Part shown: positions 45,323 to 53,377 of the stretch, in pieces
Numbering within the stretch: the first letter of the stretch is position 1
How the letters are laid out: each line of letters opens with the position of its first letter
Origin: JAAUTT01 sp963846585
GTDB taxonomy: Bacteria > Bacteroidota > Bacteroidia > Bacteroidales > JAAUTT01
DNA: 64,000 nucleotides
Direction of reading: 5' to 3'
Assembly (NCBI GenBank): GCA_963846585.1
Contig: CAWJWO010000019.1
Coordinates: forward strand, 237,437-301,436
Translations under genes and position numbers: made by a program
Notes under the pieces: model-generated
The model's database searches: none
Told to the model about the DNA's origin: nothing
Seen by the model: only the letters and a program-made list of their open reading frames with translations

Positions 45323-46003
45323 ATGGTTAATGTAAAATTTATCGACCTTGGGTTGAAGGACTATAAAGAAACATGGGATTATCAGGAAGCCTTGATGAAA
45401 GAAGTGCAGCAGAGCAGACAAGAAGCTGAAAACAGTAATTCCGGCGGTTATTTATTGTTCGTGGAACATCCTCATGTTTTTACCCTCGGTAAAAGCGGAC
45501 AAATTAGTAACCTTCTGATTAGCGAAGAATTACTACACAGGATCGGTGCAGGTTTTTATCATATTAACAGGGGAGGAGATATAACATATCATGGTCCCGG
45601 TCAATTAGTATGCTATCCCATTATTAACCTTGATAAATTTAATATCGGGATAAGAGGATATATTGAAAAGCTGGAAGAAGTGGTTATTTGTTCTCTAGCC
45701 AATTGGAATATTAAAGGCGGAAGACAAAACGGAGCGACAGGTATCTGGGTTGATGCACAAACCCCGGCTACAAGGAAAATTTGTGCTATAGGGGTACGGG
45801 TAAGCAGGTTCGTTACAATGCACGGTTTTGCTTTTAATATTAATACGGACCTGAATTATTATTCTTACATTAATCCTTGCGGATTTCAGGATAAAGGTGT
45901 AACTTCCGTATCAGGGGAACTTAAAAGAGAAGTGGATTTTAACCAGGCAAAACAAATTGTTAAAGAGAAAATTAGCGAAGTATTCAATTTGAATTTCGAA
46001 TAA
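45323..46003 (+). CDS. lipB: Octanoyltransferase (lipoyl synthesis)
   Basis: This 226-aa enzyme moves octanoate from acyl carrier protein to lipoyl domains. Motifs are LLFVEHPHVFTLGKSGQISN, INRGGDITYHGPGQLVCYPI (residues ~83-102, the LipB signature), and the catalytic cysteine in YINPCGFQDKGVTSVSGEL with its partner lysine (KICAIGVRVSRFVTMHGFAF). It belongs to a two-gene set with the next gene, two bases downstream. Lipoyl synthase lipA is not in the window. Confidence 0.95.
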   Translation: MVNVKFIDLGLKDYKETWDYQEALMKEVQQSRQEAENSNSGGYLLFVEHPHVFTLGKSGQISNLLISEELLHRIGAGFYHINRGGDITYHGPGQLVCYPIINLDKFNIGIRGYIEKLEEVVICSLANWNIKGGRQNGATGIWVDAQTPATRKICAIGVRVSRFVTMHGFAFNINTDLNYYSYINPCGFQDKGVTSVSGELKREVDFNQAKQIVKEKISEVFNLNFE

Positions 46004-46005
46004 AC

Positions 46006-46596
46006 ATGAACTTTTTAGCACACATATATTTATCAGGAACCAATGAACAGGTTATATTAGGTAATTTTATCGGTGATTGGATAAAAGGCAGTGATTATAA
46101 GAAATATCCGGCTGATATTCAAAAAGGCATGCTGCTTCACCGGACTATCGACTTTTATACTGACAGCCATATAATTGTCCGTTCCGGCAAGAAGAGGTTA
46201 AACACTCACTATCACAAATATTCGGGAATAATTATTGATATATTTTATGATCATTTCCTTGCAAAGGAATGGCATAAGTATTCTTTGGTTCCGTTGCCTG
46301 AATTTTGTGAACGGGTAAATAAAATACTTGTGTCGCAGATGCATTTTTTACCTCAGAACATGCAGGATTTTGTGCCTGGTTTCATGAAGAACCGCTGGCT
46401 GGAATCGTATGCAACTATACCGGGTATTGAACATGTATTAAAAGGAATGGTCAAAAATACTTCTTTACCGGATAAAACAGCCTATGCTATGGAGATCCTT
46501 ATAAAATATTATGATGATTTCCGGGATGAATTTTATAAATATTTTCCGCAGTTGGTTAAGCATATTGAGGATACGTTTCAGATTATTCCAGTCTAG
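46006..46596 (+). CDS. ACP phosphodiesterase-like (DUF479/AcpH) protein
   Basis: This 196-aa protein matches the AcpH/DUF479 HD-like family: MNFLAHIYLSGTNEQVILGN, FIGDWIKG and LLHRTIDFYTDSHIIVRSGK with metal-site His/Asp residues, then IIIDIFYDHFLAKEWHKYS. AcpH removes the 4'-phosphopantetheine arm from acyl carrier protein. It starts two bases after lipB, an acyl-ACP-using enzyme, so the pairing makes functional sense. The stop codon overlaps the first base of a long hairpin repeat. Confidence 0.88.
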   Translation: MNFLAHIYLSGTNEQVILGNFIGDWIKGSDYKKYPADIQKGMLLHRTIDFYTDSHIIVRSGKKRLNTHYHKYSGIIIDIFYDHFLAKEWHKYSLVPLPEFCERVNKILVSQMHFLPQNMQDFVPGFMKNRWLESYATIPGIEHVLKGMVKNTSLPDKTAYAMEILIKYYDDFRDEFYKYFPQLVKHIEDTFQIIPV

Positions 46597-46717
46597 TTTC
46601 AGTAAGAAAACGCCAATTTTTTCGTTACGCTCATCAGAAAAATGCTCATTTACTAAAAGTAAACTCCGCTTATTCTATTTTCGCAAGCCTCAAACTTGGC
46701 GTTTTCTTATCTGAAAC
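46596..46717. repeat. Long hairpin repeat, copy 1
   Basis: A 21-nt left arm (46,596-46,616) pairs with a 22-nt right arm (46,696-46,717), with one bulged base. The ~80-nt core (TTCGTTACGCTCATCAG, then GAAAAATGCTCATTTAC, then a small TTTACT/AGTAAA hairpin) is nearly identical to copy 2 at 52,364. It begins at the stop codon of the preceding gene. Confidence 0.85.
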
Positions 46718-46810
46718 TTCATATTCGTGCGATTATTCAAAATTCTTGAATTACAAATTTTGTAAATTAAAATTTTTTGGATTAATGAAAATATTTTGCT
46801 TAAACTGGAT

Positions 46811-46929
46811 ATATTTTGTTCCGTTAGGAACAAAATATTGGTAGTAATATAATTAATTATATATTGCGTACCTAAAGGCACTTATAGAATTTCTTTTAAA
46901 CATTTCTACCTGTATTGCGTCCCTAACGG
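46811..46929. repeat. Bacteroidota-type intergenic hairpin and GCGTCCCTAACGGGAC repeats
   Basis: A perfect 12-bp-arm hairpin ATATTTTGTTCC/GGAACAAAATAT (loop GTTA, 46,811-46,838) is followed by two direct copies of a ~20-bp unit with its own small inverted repeat (TATTGCGTACCTAAAGGCAC at ~46,862; TATTGCGTCCCTAACGGGAC at ~46,913). It lies in a convergent gap with no gene. Confidence 0.7.
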
Positions 46930-46979
46930 GACTAACTAACTATTTTCTGTAAAAAATCAAAATAACATTACTTCAAACA

Positions 46980-47066
46980 TCAGTAATTAGTAATCAGTAA
47001 TTTGTCATCATCTGCACATTTGTAAATCTGCTCATCTGCACATTTTCACATCTGCACATCTGCACA
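46980..47066. repeat. GTAATTA heptamers and CACATCTG octamers
   Basis: Three GTAATCA-type heptamers are followed by about seven CACATCTG-type octamers that run up to the stop of the next gene. Confidence 0.82.
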
Positions 47067-47651
47067 TCATTTTTTCACCTTATCCTCCACCACATTAGTC
47101 CCTTTTTCAAGAGGTTCTTTTCCGTAGGCTATTCCTTCAATGAAGCATCCGGGAATATCTCCGTATCCCCCAAAACTTTCTTCATTGGTAATTAACACGA
47201 TAGTACCACCAAGCGCTGCGGCTTTTTTCTGCAGCTTGACATATGTATTTTGCTGGGCAGCCTTTTTACTTCGGGCATTGGGAGACGATTTAGCTGAAAT
47301 ATTGCCATGTTTGTACATTCCTTCAACCTGGCTTTTATCTTTAGTAATAGTTACGGCTTCCCACTGGGTATCGTCAATCATTTGTACAACCGGCTTATTG
47401 AATATTTCAACAGTTCCCGATTTATACAGAATTTTTTCCAGCCGTTTTCTTTCCACGGTAATTGTCGAATCAGGTCGTGCCGGCAGGGCATAGGTGATAT
47501 ACACCGGACTAACGTTTACCTGAATTGCACCTACTTTTACACCTCCAAGATATACAACGGTATCTTTTGGATTTTTATCACTGTTATTGCTTGTTTGGCC
47601 AGAGGAATTTAAACACACAACAAAAAATACAGAAATTAAAATTGTTCTCAT
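47067..47651 (-). CDS. Secreted hypothetical protein with RcsF/YbjQ-like C-terminal segment
   Basis: The ATG at 47,651 is chosen because it opens a clean signal peptide (MRTILISVFFVVCLNSSGQ) and gives 194 aa. The ORF extends to 47,705 without adding a sensible start. The mature protein has a beta-rich middle (VKVGAIQVNVSPVYITYALP). The C-terminal segment KLQKKAAALGGTIVLITNEE followed by GCFIEGIAYGK resembles the A-x2-A-x2-L-G-A-N-x-V pattern of small YbjQ/RcsF-type domains. That resemblance is weak, and no function is assigned. Confidence 0.7.
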   Translation of the reverse strand: MRTILISVFFVVCLNSSGQTSNNSDKNPKDTVVYLGGVKVGAIQVNVSPVYITYALPARPDSTITVERKRLEKILYKSGTVEIFNKPVVQMIDDTQWEAVTITKDKSQVEGMYKHGNISAKSSPNARSKKAAQQNTYVKLQKKAAALGGTIVLITNEESFGGYGDIPGCFIEGIAYGKEPLEKGTNVVEDKVKK

Positions 47652-47764
47652 GATTATAAAATTTATTACACTTTTTAAGGATATTGAAAAATTCAATATG
47701 GACATAGCTTATAAAGTTAAAATATTATTTTTATACTTTAATTAAATTAAAAAATTTTAGCGAA

Positions 47765-48514
47765 ATGTACTATTTTTTTGTTACTCTTGAAATCTGGCTA
47801 GTATTTTTAATGACCTGCCTGGTAATATTTCCTGTTGCTTTAATTACCCGGATTATCACTTATCCGTTTGACAGGAACCTAAGGTTAAACCAGATAATAT
47901 CATGTTTTTGGGCATCGGTATTGTCATGGTTAAATCCATTATGGAATGTGCATATTAACGGGAGGGATAAAATAATTGCATCGAGGCCATATGTATTACT
48001 CAGCAATCATCAGTCAATGGCTGATATTCTTGTCTTATACCGTTTGTTTAAACATTTTAAATGGGTTTCAAAAATAGAATTATTTAAGTTGCCTTTTGTA
48101 GGCTGGAATATGAGCCTCAACCAATACGTTGCAGTTGACCGTGGCAGGCATTCGGGTCATTTGCATATGATGAACGAAAGTGAAAAACACCTTCGGAGAG
48201 GAAGTTCAGTAATGATTTTTCCTGAAGGTACGAGATCGAAAAACGGTGAGATAAATGCCTTTAAAGAAGGGGCATTCCGGTTGGCCCTTACAGCCAAAGC
48301 ACCAATTATACCTATTGTAATTGATGGTACATTGAACACTTTTCCAAAAAATGGTATTATTTTAAATCAAAGATGCAGGATTGTTATAAATATTCTCGAC
48401 CCCATACCTTATGAAAAAATTGCAAACTTAAATGCCAGGGAAGTTGCTGGAATGGCGAAGGAGATTATGCAAAAGGAGTTGAAAAAGATGAGAGAAAATA
48501 ATTTGAAAATTTGA
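47765..48514 (+). CDS. plsC: 1-acyl-sn-glycerol-3-phosphate acyltransferase
   Basis: This 249-aa membrane-bound enzyme makes phosphatidic acid. An N-terminal hydrophobic helix (residues 2-27) is followed by block I LLSNHQSMADILVLYRLF (the H-x4-D catalytic pair), block II around FVGWNMSLNQYVAVDRGR, block III VMIFPEGTRSKNGEINAFKE and block IV APIIPIVIDGT. The ending ENNLKI-stop is written in the start of a TTTGAAAA repeat tract, so the stop codon is repeat-derived. It uses lysophosphatidate derived from the GpsA product. Confidence 0.93.
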   Translation: MYYFFVTLEIWLVFLMTCLVIFPVALITRIITYPFDRNLRLNQIISCFWASVLSWLNPLWNVHINGRDKIIASRPYVLLSNHQSMADILVLYRLFKHFKWVSKIELFKLPFVGWNMSLNQYVAVDRGRHSGHLHMMNESEKHLRRGSSVMIFPEGTRSKNGEINAFKEGAFRLALTAKAPIIPIVIDGTLNTFPKNGIILNQRCRIVINILDPIPYEKIANLNAREVAGMAKEIMQKELKKMRENNLKI

Positions 48515-48624
48515 AAATGTGCAAATTTGAAAATGATGACAATATTTATGACACACAACTTGTAACCTGTAACCTGTAACCTGTTAGCTAAAGTCATGGT
48601 TCCTGGCTCTTGGTTCCTGGCTCT
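48500..48624. repeat. TTTGAAAA octamers, TAACCTG heptamers and inverted AGRRCCA heptamers
   Basis: Three tracts stand in series (48,500-48,535; 48,556-48,586; 48,598-48,624). The first overlaps the end of plsC. Confidence 0.8.
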
Positions 48625-48646
48625 ATTATAAATAAAATTTTATAAA

Positions 48647-49429
48647 ATGCAGATATTATCTGTAAAAGAGAATCAAAGTATTTTCCGGAAAATGGGATAC
48701 TATTCCGATCAGAACGGGATTAATGAACGTTATTCCAAAGAGGCACAAAACTGGCAGCTACATCTTGAAAATACAAAAGCATTCATATGTAAATCAGCAA
48801 ATGACAAACTCAAAAATAAAGCTGCTGTTTTGGGTAGCGGCTGGTTACTGGATATACCTGTTCAGGAATTGAGCGAAATGTTCATGGAAGTATGGCTTTT
48901 TGATATCAGGCATTCGGCATACGTTTATAATAAAATAAAAAATTTAAAGAATGTAATACCTGTTGTAAAGGATATTTCAGGATTTGCCATTCCTTTATAC
49001 CTGACATTGAAAACATCAGGCAAAAATAATTTCGCACAGGTGTTGGATAATATAAAGCCAGACTTTGACTTTTCACTAAAGGATTTTGATTTTGTTGTAT
49101 CGTGCAATTTACTCGATCAACTCGATGCCATACCGCTGGAATACATTCTTAAGCATCATAAAATTGAAAGTGATAAAGAGAAAATTTTACGGATAAACAT
49201 ACAAAATGCACATTTAGATATTTTGCCAAAATCAAAAAGTTGTGTAATAGCAGATATTGAGGAATATAATTTAGATATGCATGATAATTTGTTACATAGT
49301 AAAAAATTAGTTTATCCTGAAGTTCCTGAAATGCACAACTCTGAAACATGGATATGGAAATACGATACTGGTAGCTTGTATAAGTCTGATTATCAGACTT
49401 GGTTTAGGGTTGCCGCATTCAACATATAA
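48647..49429 (+). CDS. Hypothetical protein, possible divergent Rossmann methyltransferase
   Basis: This 260-aa soluble protein has a segment KNKAAVLGSGWLLDIPVQEL with a following acidic strand end (VWLFDI), like motif I and II of class I SAM-dependent methyltransferases. A later DFDFVVSCNLLDQLDAIPLE resembles motif IV with a pseudo D-x-x-Q. The glycine-rich loop is reduced to GSG, so activity is uncertain. It stands alone with repeat tracts on both sides. I do not recognise a named family. Confidence 0.7.
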   Translation: MQILSVKENQSIFRKMGYYSDQNGINERYSKEAQNWQLHLENTKAFICKSANDKLKNKAAVLGSGWLLDIPVQELSEMFMEVWLFDIRHSAYVYNKIKNLKNVIPVVKDISGFAIPLYLTLKTSGKNNFAQVLDNIKPDFDFSLKDFDFVVSCNLLDQLDAIPLEYILKHHKIESDKEKILRINIQNAHLDILPKSKSCVIADIEEYNLDMHDNLLHSKKLVYPEVPEMHNSETWIWKYDTGSLYKSDYQTWFRVAAFNI

Positions 49430-49468
49430 ATATTGCCTGCAATAAAATGCAGATAATTTCGTTACACA

Positions 49469-49551
49469 AAGTGATTAAGTGATGAAGTGATTAAGTGAAT
49501 TTTCCTTTAATAGAGATACTAAGCACTATGCACTAAGCACTAAGCACTAAA
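49469..49551. repeat. GTGATTAA octamers and CACTAAG heptamers
   Basis: Four GTGATGAA-family octamers (49,469-49,500) are followed, after 16 bp, by five CACTAAG/CACTATG heptamers (49,517-49,551). Confidence 0.82.
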
Positions 49552-49580
49552 AAATAATCAAACTCTATAAATAATTATAA

Positions 49581-49588
49581 TAAATTTG
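49581..49588 (+). promoter_or_regulatory. Candidate -7 box for the DUF2007-like gene
   Basis: A perfect TAnnTTTG match (TAAATTTG) lies 40 bp before the ATG at 49,629. The -33 element is not clear. Confidence 0.4.
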
Positions 49589-49628
49589 CACTTTTAATGT
49601 TATTTTTAAACCGTATTGAAAATACTGT

Positions 49629-50282
49629 ATGAGCGAGTTCAGACTCTTTAAAAAATTCAATAATCCTGAAGAAGCCGGCGTTTTGGTTGAAATGCTCAAA
49701 AATAACGAAATTGAATATGAAATTTCAGCTGACAAACCCGCGGAAGATATTCTCTTTGCCGGGAATACAATGCCTGATGAACTCCTGCTTAGTATTAAAG
49801 AAGAGGATTTTGACAAGGCTACGGATCTCCTCAAAGAGATAATAGTTGTAAATGCTGAAAGTCTCGAAAAGGATTATTATTTATTTGAGTTTTCGGATGA
49901 GGAACTTCTCGACCTGCTAAAAAAACCCGATGAGTGGAGTTTGAACGATTACCACTGGGCCAGTGAAATTCTTAAACAACGTGGAAAAGAAGTTGATCCC
50001 GGGACCATCGAAAAATGGCAAAATGCCCGGATTGAAGACCTCTCAAAAACAGAAGCAGTAACACTAAAATATTTAATCCTTGCCTGGTTTTTTTGTATTA
50101 CGGGGGGATTTATCGGGATATTTATGGGCCGGCACCTTAGTGCTTACATGAAAACCCTGCCAAACGGCCAAAAGATTTATGCTTTTAGCAAAAAAGACAG
50201 GAAAACGGGGTATGTAATAAGTATTGCTGGGGTGATATGTCTTGTAGTATGGGTAGTTTTGCTGTTTACAGTATTTATGTAA
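49629..50282 (+). CDS. DUF2007-like signal-transducing domain protein with C-terminal membrane helices
   Basis: This 217-aa protein starts with a ~70-residue alpha/beta domain (FRLFKKFNNPEEAGVLVEML, then EEDFDKATDLLKEI) that follows the DUF2007/'putative prokaryotic signal transducing protein' pattern. A middle acidic helical stretch (EFSDEELLDLLKKPDEWSLN) leads to two membrane helices (about 150-170 and 192-215) separated by a short KTLPNGQKIYAFSKKDRKTG loop. It is likely an inner-membrane protein. Its role is unknown. Confidence 0.75.
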   Translation: MSEFRLFKKFNNPEEAGVLVEMLKNNEIEYEISADKPAEDILFAGNTMPDELLLSIKEEDFDKATDLLKEIIVVNAESLEKDYYLFEFSDEELLDLLKKPDEWSLNDYHWASEILKQRGKEVDPGTIEKWQNARIEDLSKTEAVTLKYLILAWFFCITGGFIGIFMGRHLSAYMKTLPNGQKIYAFSKKDRKTGYVISIAGVICLVVWVVLLFTVFM

Positions 50283-50287
50283 GTAGA

Positions 50288-50404
50288 AATTGAAAATTGA
50301 ATATTGAAAATTGAATATTGAAAATTGAATATTGAAAATTGAATAATATATATTAAATATGAAATTAAAAAGTCTTGGTTCCTGGTTCTTGGTTCCTGGC
50401 TCTA
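50288..50404. repeat. ATTGAAA/ATTGAAT heptamers then inverted AGRRCCA heptamers
   Basis: Eight alternating ATTGAAA and ATTGAAT heptamers (50,288-50,345) are followed by four GGTTCCT/GGTTCTT units (50,372-50,404). They form the leader of the DUF4337 gene. Confidence 0.88.
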
Positions 50405-50435
50405 AATAATAAATTAACAATTATCAATTACAACA

Positions 50436-50978
50436 ATGGCAGAGGATAAAAAAGAAAAATGGATGAATTACATGGCTATTACAACTGTATTTATAGCTGT
50501 TTGTGCAACATTTTCTACTTTCAAGGGTGGTGGATATGGTACTAAATCGTTGATGAGCCAAACTTTGGCTTCGGATCAATGGTCGTATTATGAAGCAAAA
50601 AGCTTAAAAAGTTATATTTTTGAAATGCAAAAAGATAACCTCGAACTTCAAAAGGACATGCTTGTTAAATCAGGCACCCCAAAAGATATTATTGATAAAT
50701 ATCAAACAAAGATTGATGGATATAGCAAAAAACTTAAACAATACGAAGAAGATAAAGCCGACATCAAAAAAAAAGCTGAGGGATATCTTGCTACGAAAGA
50801 AGAAAGTACTGCCCATTCGGGAGCTTTTGGTTTTGCAGTTATTTTCCTGCAGATATCTATTCTCCTGTCTTCAATATCGGCTCTTGCTAAAAAGCATTAT
50901 ATATATTATTTAAGTTTAATTGTTGGAGCGGTTGGGGTTGTATATTTTCTCAACGGATTTTTCTTGTTTATCAGATAA
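50436..50978 (+). CDS. DUF4337-family membrane protein
   Basis: This 180-aa protein has the DUF4337 layout. There is an N-terminal membrane helix with the conserved WMNYMAITTVFIAVCATFST, then SQTLASDQWSYYEAKSLKSY, then a charged coiled coil (residues 60-115). Two helices follow near the C-terminus (~125-143 and 151-176). The biochemical function is unknown. The gene ends eight bases before the CHU_C-type protein gene, so the two may be co-transcribed. Confidence 0.85.
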   Translation: MAEDKKEKWMNYMAITTVFIAVCATFSTFKGGGYGTKSLMSQTLASDQWSYYEAKSLKSYIFEMQKDNLELQKDMLVKSGTPKDIIDKYQTKIDGYSKKLKQYEEDKADIKKKAEGYLATKEESTAHSGAFGFAVIFLQISILLSSISALAKKHYIYYLSLIVGAVGVVYFLNGFFLFIR

Positions 50979-50986
50979 ATATTAGA

Positions 50987-52360
50987 ATGCGAATATTCCT
51001 TAATATAGTCACTTGTTTAGTAATACTCATTTTCCCGTTCACGGCGACTTTCTCACAGATTGTAGGATTGAATGCGGACAAGGATACTATTACTGCATAT
51101 TCAAACAGTGATCATATTTTTGTATTTAACCAATTTCCTACAGCTAAAAAAGGTGGACTTCAGATTTACAGCCCTGATAATGCCAATGCAACTTTTATAT
51201 GGAGTAAATTTAATACCACAACGTTTAAGTTTGATATTCCGGTAGCTACAACTCCAAATTCTATAATTTCTAAAATTTATTCTATTGACAATGGTGGGTA
51301 TCAGGTAATAGTTAATAGTTCAGTAGGAGCACCGTCAGATACATTCATAGCGTGGGTATTTTTGAACAGTTATAAAATAAGTATAAATAAAGATACCAGT
51401 GGCAATATGGTGAATTCATTCAAACATTGTACCTATATGGATCTTTTGGTTACGCCGGAAATTATAAATTTTACTTATTATAACCCGTCGGATACCTCAC
51501 ACCATAAAATCACCATGGAGAATAAATTGAAATATACCTGGACATTTAAGCCAAACCTAATGGTCCCGCCAAAAATAGATACAGGATTTCTTTTATCTGT
51601 TGGCAATGGCAATGGGAAACCACCGGCTGATACAACAAAGATTAACGTAAATGTAACTGACAGATTTAATCTGACAATAAAGGATAGTATGATTTATAAT
51701 GCTCCGTTTTATTCTACCCTGGCAAATTTTCATATGTCGTGCAAACTATATCCCGATAGTATCATTGCATATAGCAAAGCAAATACTGATACTTTTTCAG
51801 CTCCTTTAGCAGTTATTTTTACAGATAGTTCGGTAAATGCAAAGTCGCATTTTTGGAAATTTGGTGATATTCCTTATAATTCTCCTAGTGATACTTCCTA
51901 TAAGAAGAATCCAACACATACATATTATATTCCAAAAAAAGACACTATCAGGCTGGTTGTTACTTCATCCTGGGGTTGTAAGGATGATACCACAGAACAG
52001 GTATGGATTAATAAACCATTTATCGGGAATACTAATGTTCCACCCCGGCCTCTTTCACAAAGCGAAATAAAGTTGACAAATGCATTTGTGGCAGGAAAGG
52101 AAAATTTCAAATTAGTGGTGGTTTCTGTTAATATCTTGCATATTACAATATATTCGAAATGGGGCGATAAGGTATATGAATATAACCAACCGGCTATAGA
52201 TTGGCAAGGATGGGATGGAACTACTCCGATTGGCGGCAAAGCTCCTCAAGGTGTTTATTATTACGTGATTCAGGCATCGACCTGGGATCCTTTTATTGAC
52301 ACTTTTTTTAATTCGGATGGGATATATAAGGGGTTTTTGTATTTATTCAGAGAAAACTAG
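50987..52360 (+). CDS. T9SS type B cargo with gliding-motility-associated C-terminal domain
   Basis: This 457-aa protein has a signal peptide (residues 1-24, ending TATFSQ), a beta-rich middle with a PKD-like segment near 265-330 (DSSVNAKSHFWKFGDIPYNS, then NPTHTYYIPKKDTIRLVVTS) and a C-terminal CHU_C-type domain (LTNAFVAGKENFKLVVVSVN, ITIYSKWGDKVYEYNQPAID, GWDGTTPIGGKAPQGVYYYV). Such domains direct export through the type IX secretion system. An extra ~25 residues follow the domain. It is expected at the cell surface or released; its target is unknown. A long hairpin repeat follows the stop. Confidence 0.87.
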   Translation: MRIFLNIVTCLVILIFPFTATFSQIVGLNADKDTITAYSNSDHIFVFNQFPTAKKGGLQIYSPDNANATFIWSKFNTTTFKFDIPVATTPNSIISKIYSIDNGGYQVIVNSSVGAPSDTFIAWVFLNSYKISINKDTSGNMVNSFKHCTYMDLLVTPEIINFTYYNPSDTSHHKITMENKLKYTWTFKPNLMVPPKIDTGFLLSVGNGNGKPPADTTKINVNVTDRFNLTIKDSMIYNAPFYSTLANFHMSCKLYPDSIIAYSKANTDTFSAPLAVIFTDSSVNAKSHFWKFGDIPYNSPSDTSYKKNPTHTYYIPKKDTIRLVVTSSWGCKDDTTEQVWINKPFIGNTNVPPRPLSQSEIKLTNAFVAGKENFKLVVVSVNILHITIYSKWGDKVYEYNQPAIDWQGWDGTTPIGGKAPQGVYYYVIQASTWDPFIDTFFNSDGIYKGFLYLFREN

Positions 52361-52363
52361 ATG

Positions 52364-52484
52364 GTGTCTAAAAGAAATTGCCAACTTCTTCGTTATGCTC
52401 ATCAGAAAAATGCTCATTTACTAAAGTAAACTGCGCTTTTTCTGAATTCGCATGCCTTGAATTTGGCAATTTCTTATTAGACAC
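52364..52484. repeat. Long hairpin repeat, copy 2
   Basis: The left arm (52,364-52,384) and right arm (52,463-52,484) pair with one bulged base. The core is nearly identical to copy 1 at 46,596, but the arms differ at about six positions, mostly with matching changes on both sides. It begins three bases after the stop of the preceding gene. Confidence 0.85.
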
Positions 52485-52533
52485 CAAAATATTCTATTAA
52501 ATACGGATTTTTCTTCATAACAATTTTATAATA

Positions 52534-52641
52534 ATTGTTAGTTGTTGGTTATTTATTGCTGGTTATAAATTTCATATTTTTTTATATGTTTACGGAATAT
52601 TAGATAATCGAATAAACAAATAAACGCATAAACGAATAAAC
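52534..52641. repeat. GTTAGTT heptamers and CGAATAAAC units
   Basis: Two GTTAGTT-type units (52,534-52,550) and four ATAAACG/ATAAACA units (52,609-52,641) form the last repeat tracts in the window. None is seen from here to 64,000. Confidence 0.65.
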
Positions 52642-52660
52642 TACTAGATAAATAAACCTG

Positions 52661-53377
52661 ATGATCCAGAAACTATCGATTGTAATTCCGGCGTATAACG
52701 AAGAAGCGACAATTGGCAAGGTACTTGAAAAAGTAAATTCGGTACTGCTGATTGAGAATATTAAGAAAGAAATTATAGTTATAAACGACCATTCAACTGA
52801 TTCTACCTTAAAACAGGTTGAAGCATTCCAAAACAACCATCAGGGAGTTAACCTGATTGTATTCAGCCAGCCCAAAAACATGGGAAAAGGAGCGGCCATA
52901 CATGCCGGCATTAAACTTGCAACAGGGGATTATATACTTGTTCAGGATGCCGATCTGGAATATGATCCCGGAGAGTACAATTTAATGTTGAAACCTGCCG
53001 TGGATGGTTTTGCCGATGTGGTATACGGGTCAAGGTTTATGGGGGGAAACCCGCACCGTATATTGTTTTTCTGGCATTCCATAGGCAATAAGTTATTTAC
53101 ATTCATATCCAACATGTTTACAGGTTTGAACCTTACCGATATGGAAACCTGTTATAAGCTTATCAGGGCCGGCATTTTAAAAAATATTTCTTTAAAAGAA
53201 AACCGGTTTGGTTTTGAACCGGAAGTAACGGCAAAGCTTGCCAGGGTAAAGGGCATTAGGATTTATGAAATAGGCATTTCCTATTATGGCCGGACGTTTG
53301 CGGAAGGGAAAAAAATTAGCTGGAAGGATGGATTAAAAGCAATATATTGTATTTTCAGGTATAATCTTTTTAAATGA
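52661..53377 (+). CDS. GT2 family glycosyltransferase (dolichyl-phosphate-mannose-synthase-like)
   Basis: This 238-aa enzyme has an N-terminal LSIVIPAYNEEATIGKVLEK, NDHSTDST and the donor-site DxD-type motif VQDADLEYDPGEY (about 89-101), followed by VVYGSRFMGGNPHR. This is the DPM1/GtrB pattern without C-terminal membrane helices. It would load a polyprenyl phosphate with a sugar at the inner membrane. It overlaps the next gene, a GT-C-type membrane protein, by four bases (ATGA), so the two likely supply and use the same lipid-linked sugar. Confidence 0.92.
   Translation: MIQKLSIVIPAYNEEATIGKVLEKVNSVLLIENIKKEIIVINDHSTDSTLKQVEAFQNNHQGVNLIVFSQPKNMGKGAAIHAGIKLATGDYILVQDADLEYDPGEYNLMLKPAVDGFADVVYGSRFMGGNPHRILFFWHSIGNKLFTFISNMFTGLNLTDMETCYKLIRAGILKNISLKENRFGFEPEVTAKLARVKGIRIYEIGISYYGRTFAEGKKISWKDGLKAIYCIFRYNLFK

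Noticed and set aside
1862..52641. Heptamer tracts considered as CRISPR arrays
   Set aside because: Units are 7-9 bp and contiguous, without unique spacers of 25-40 bp, and no cas gene is present.
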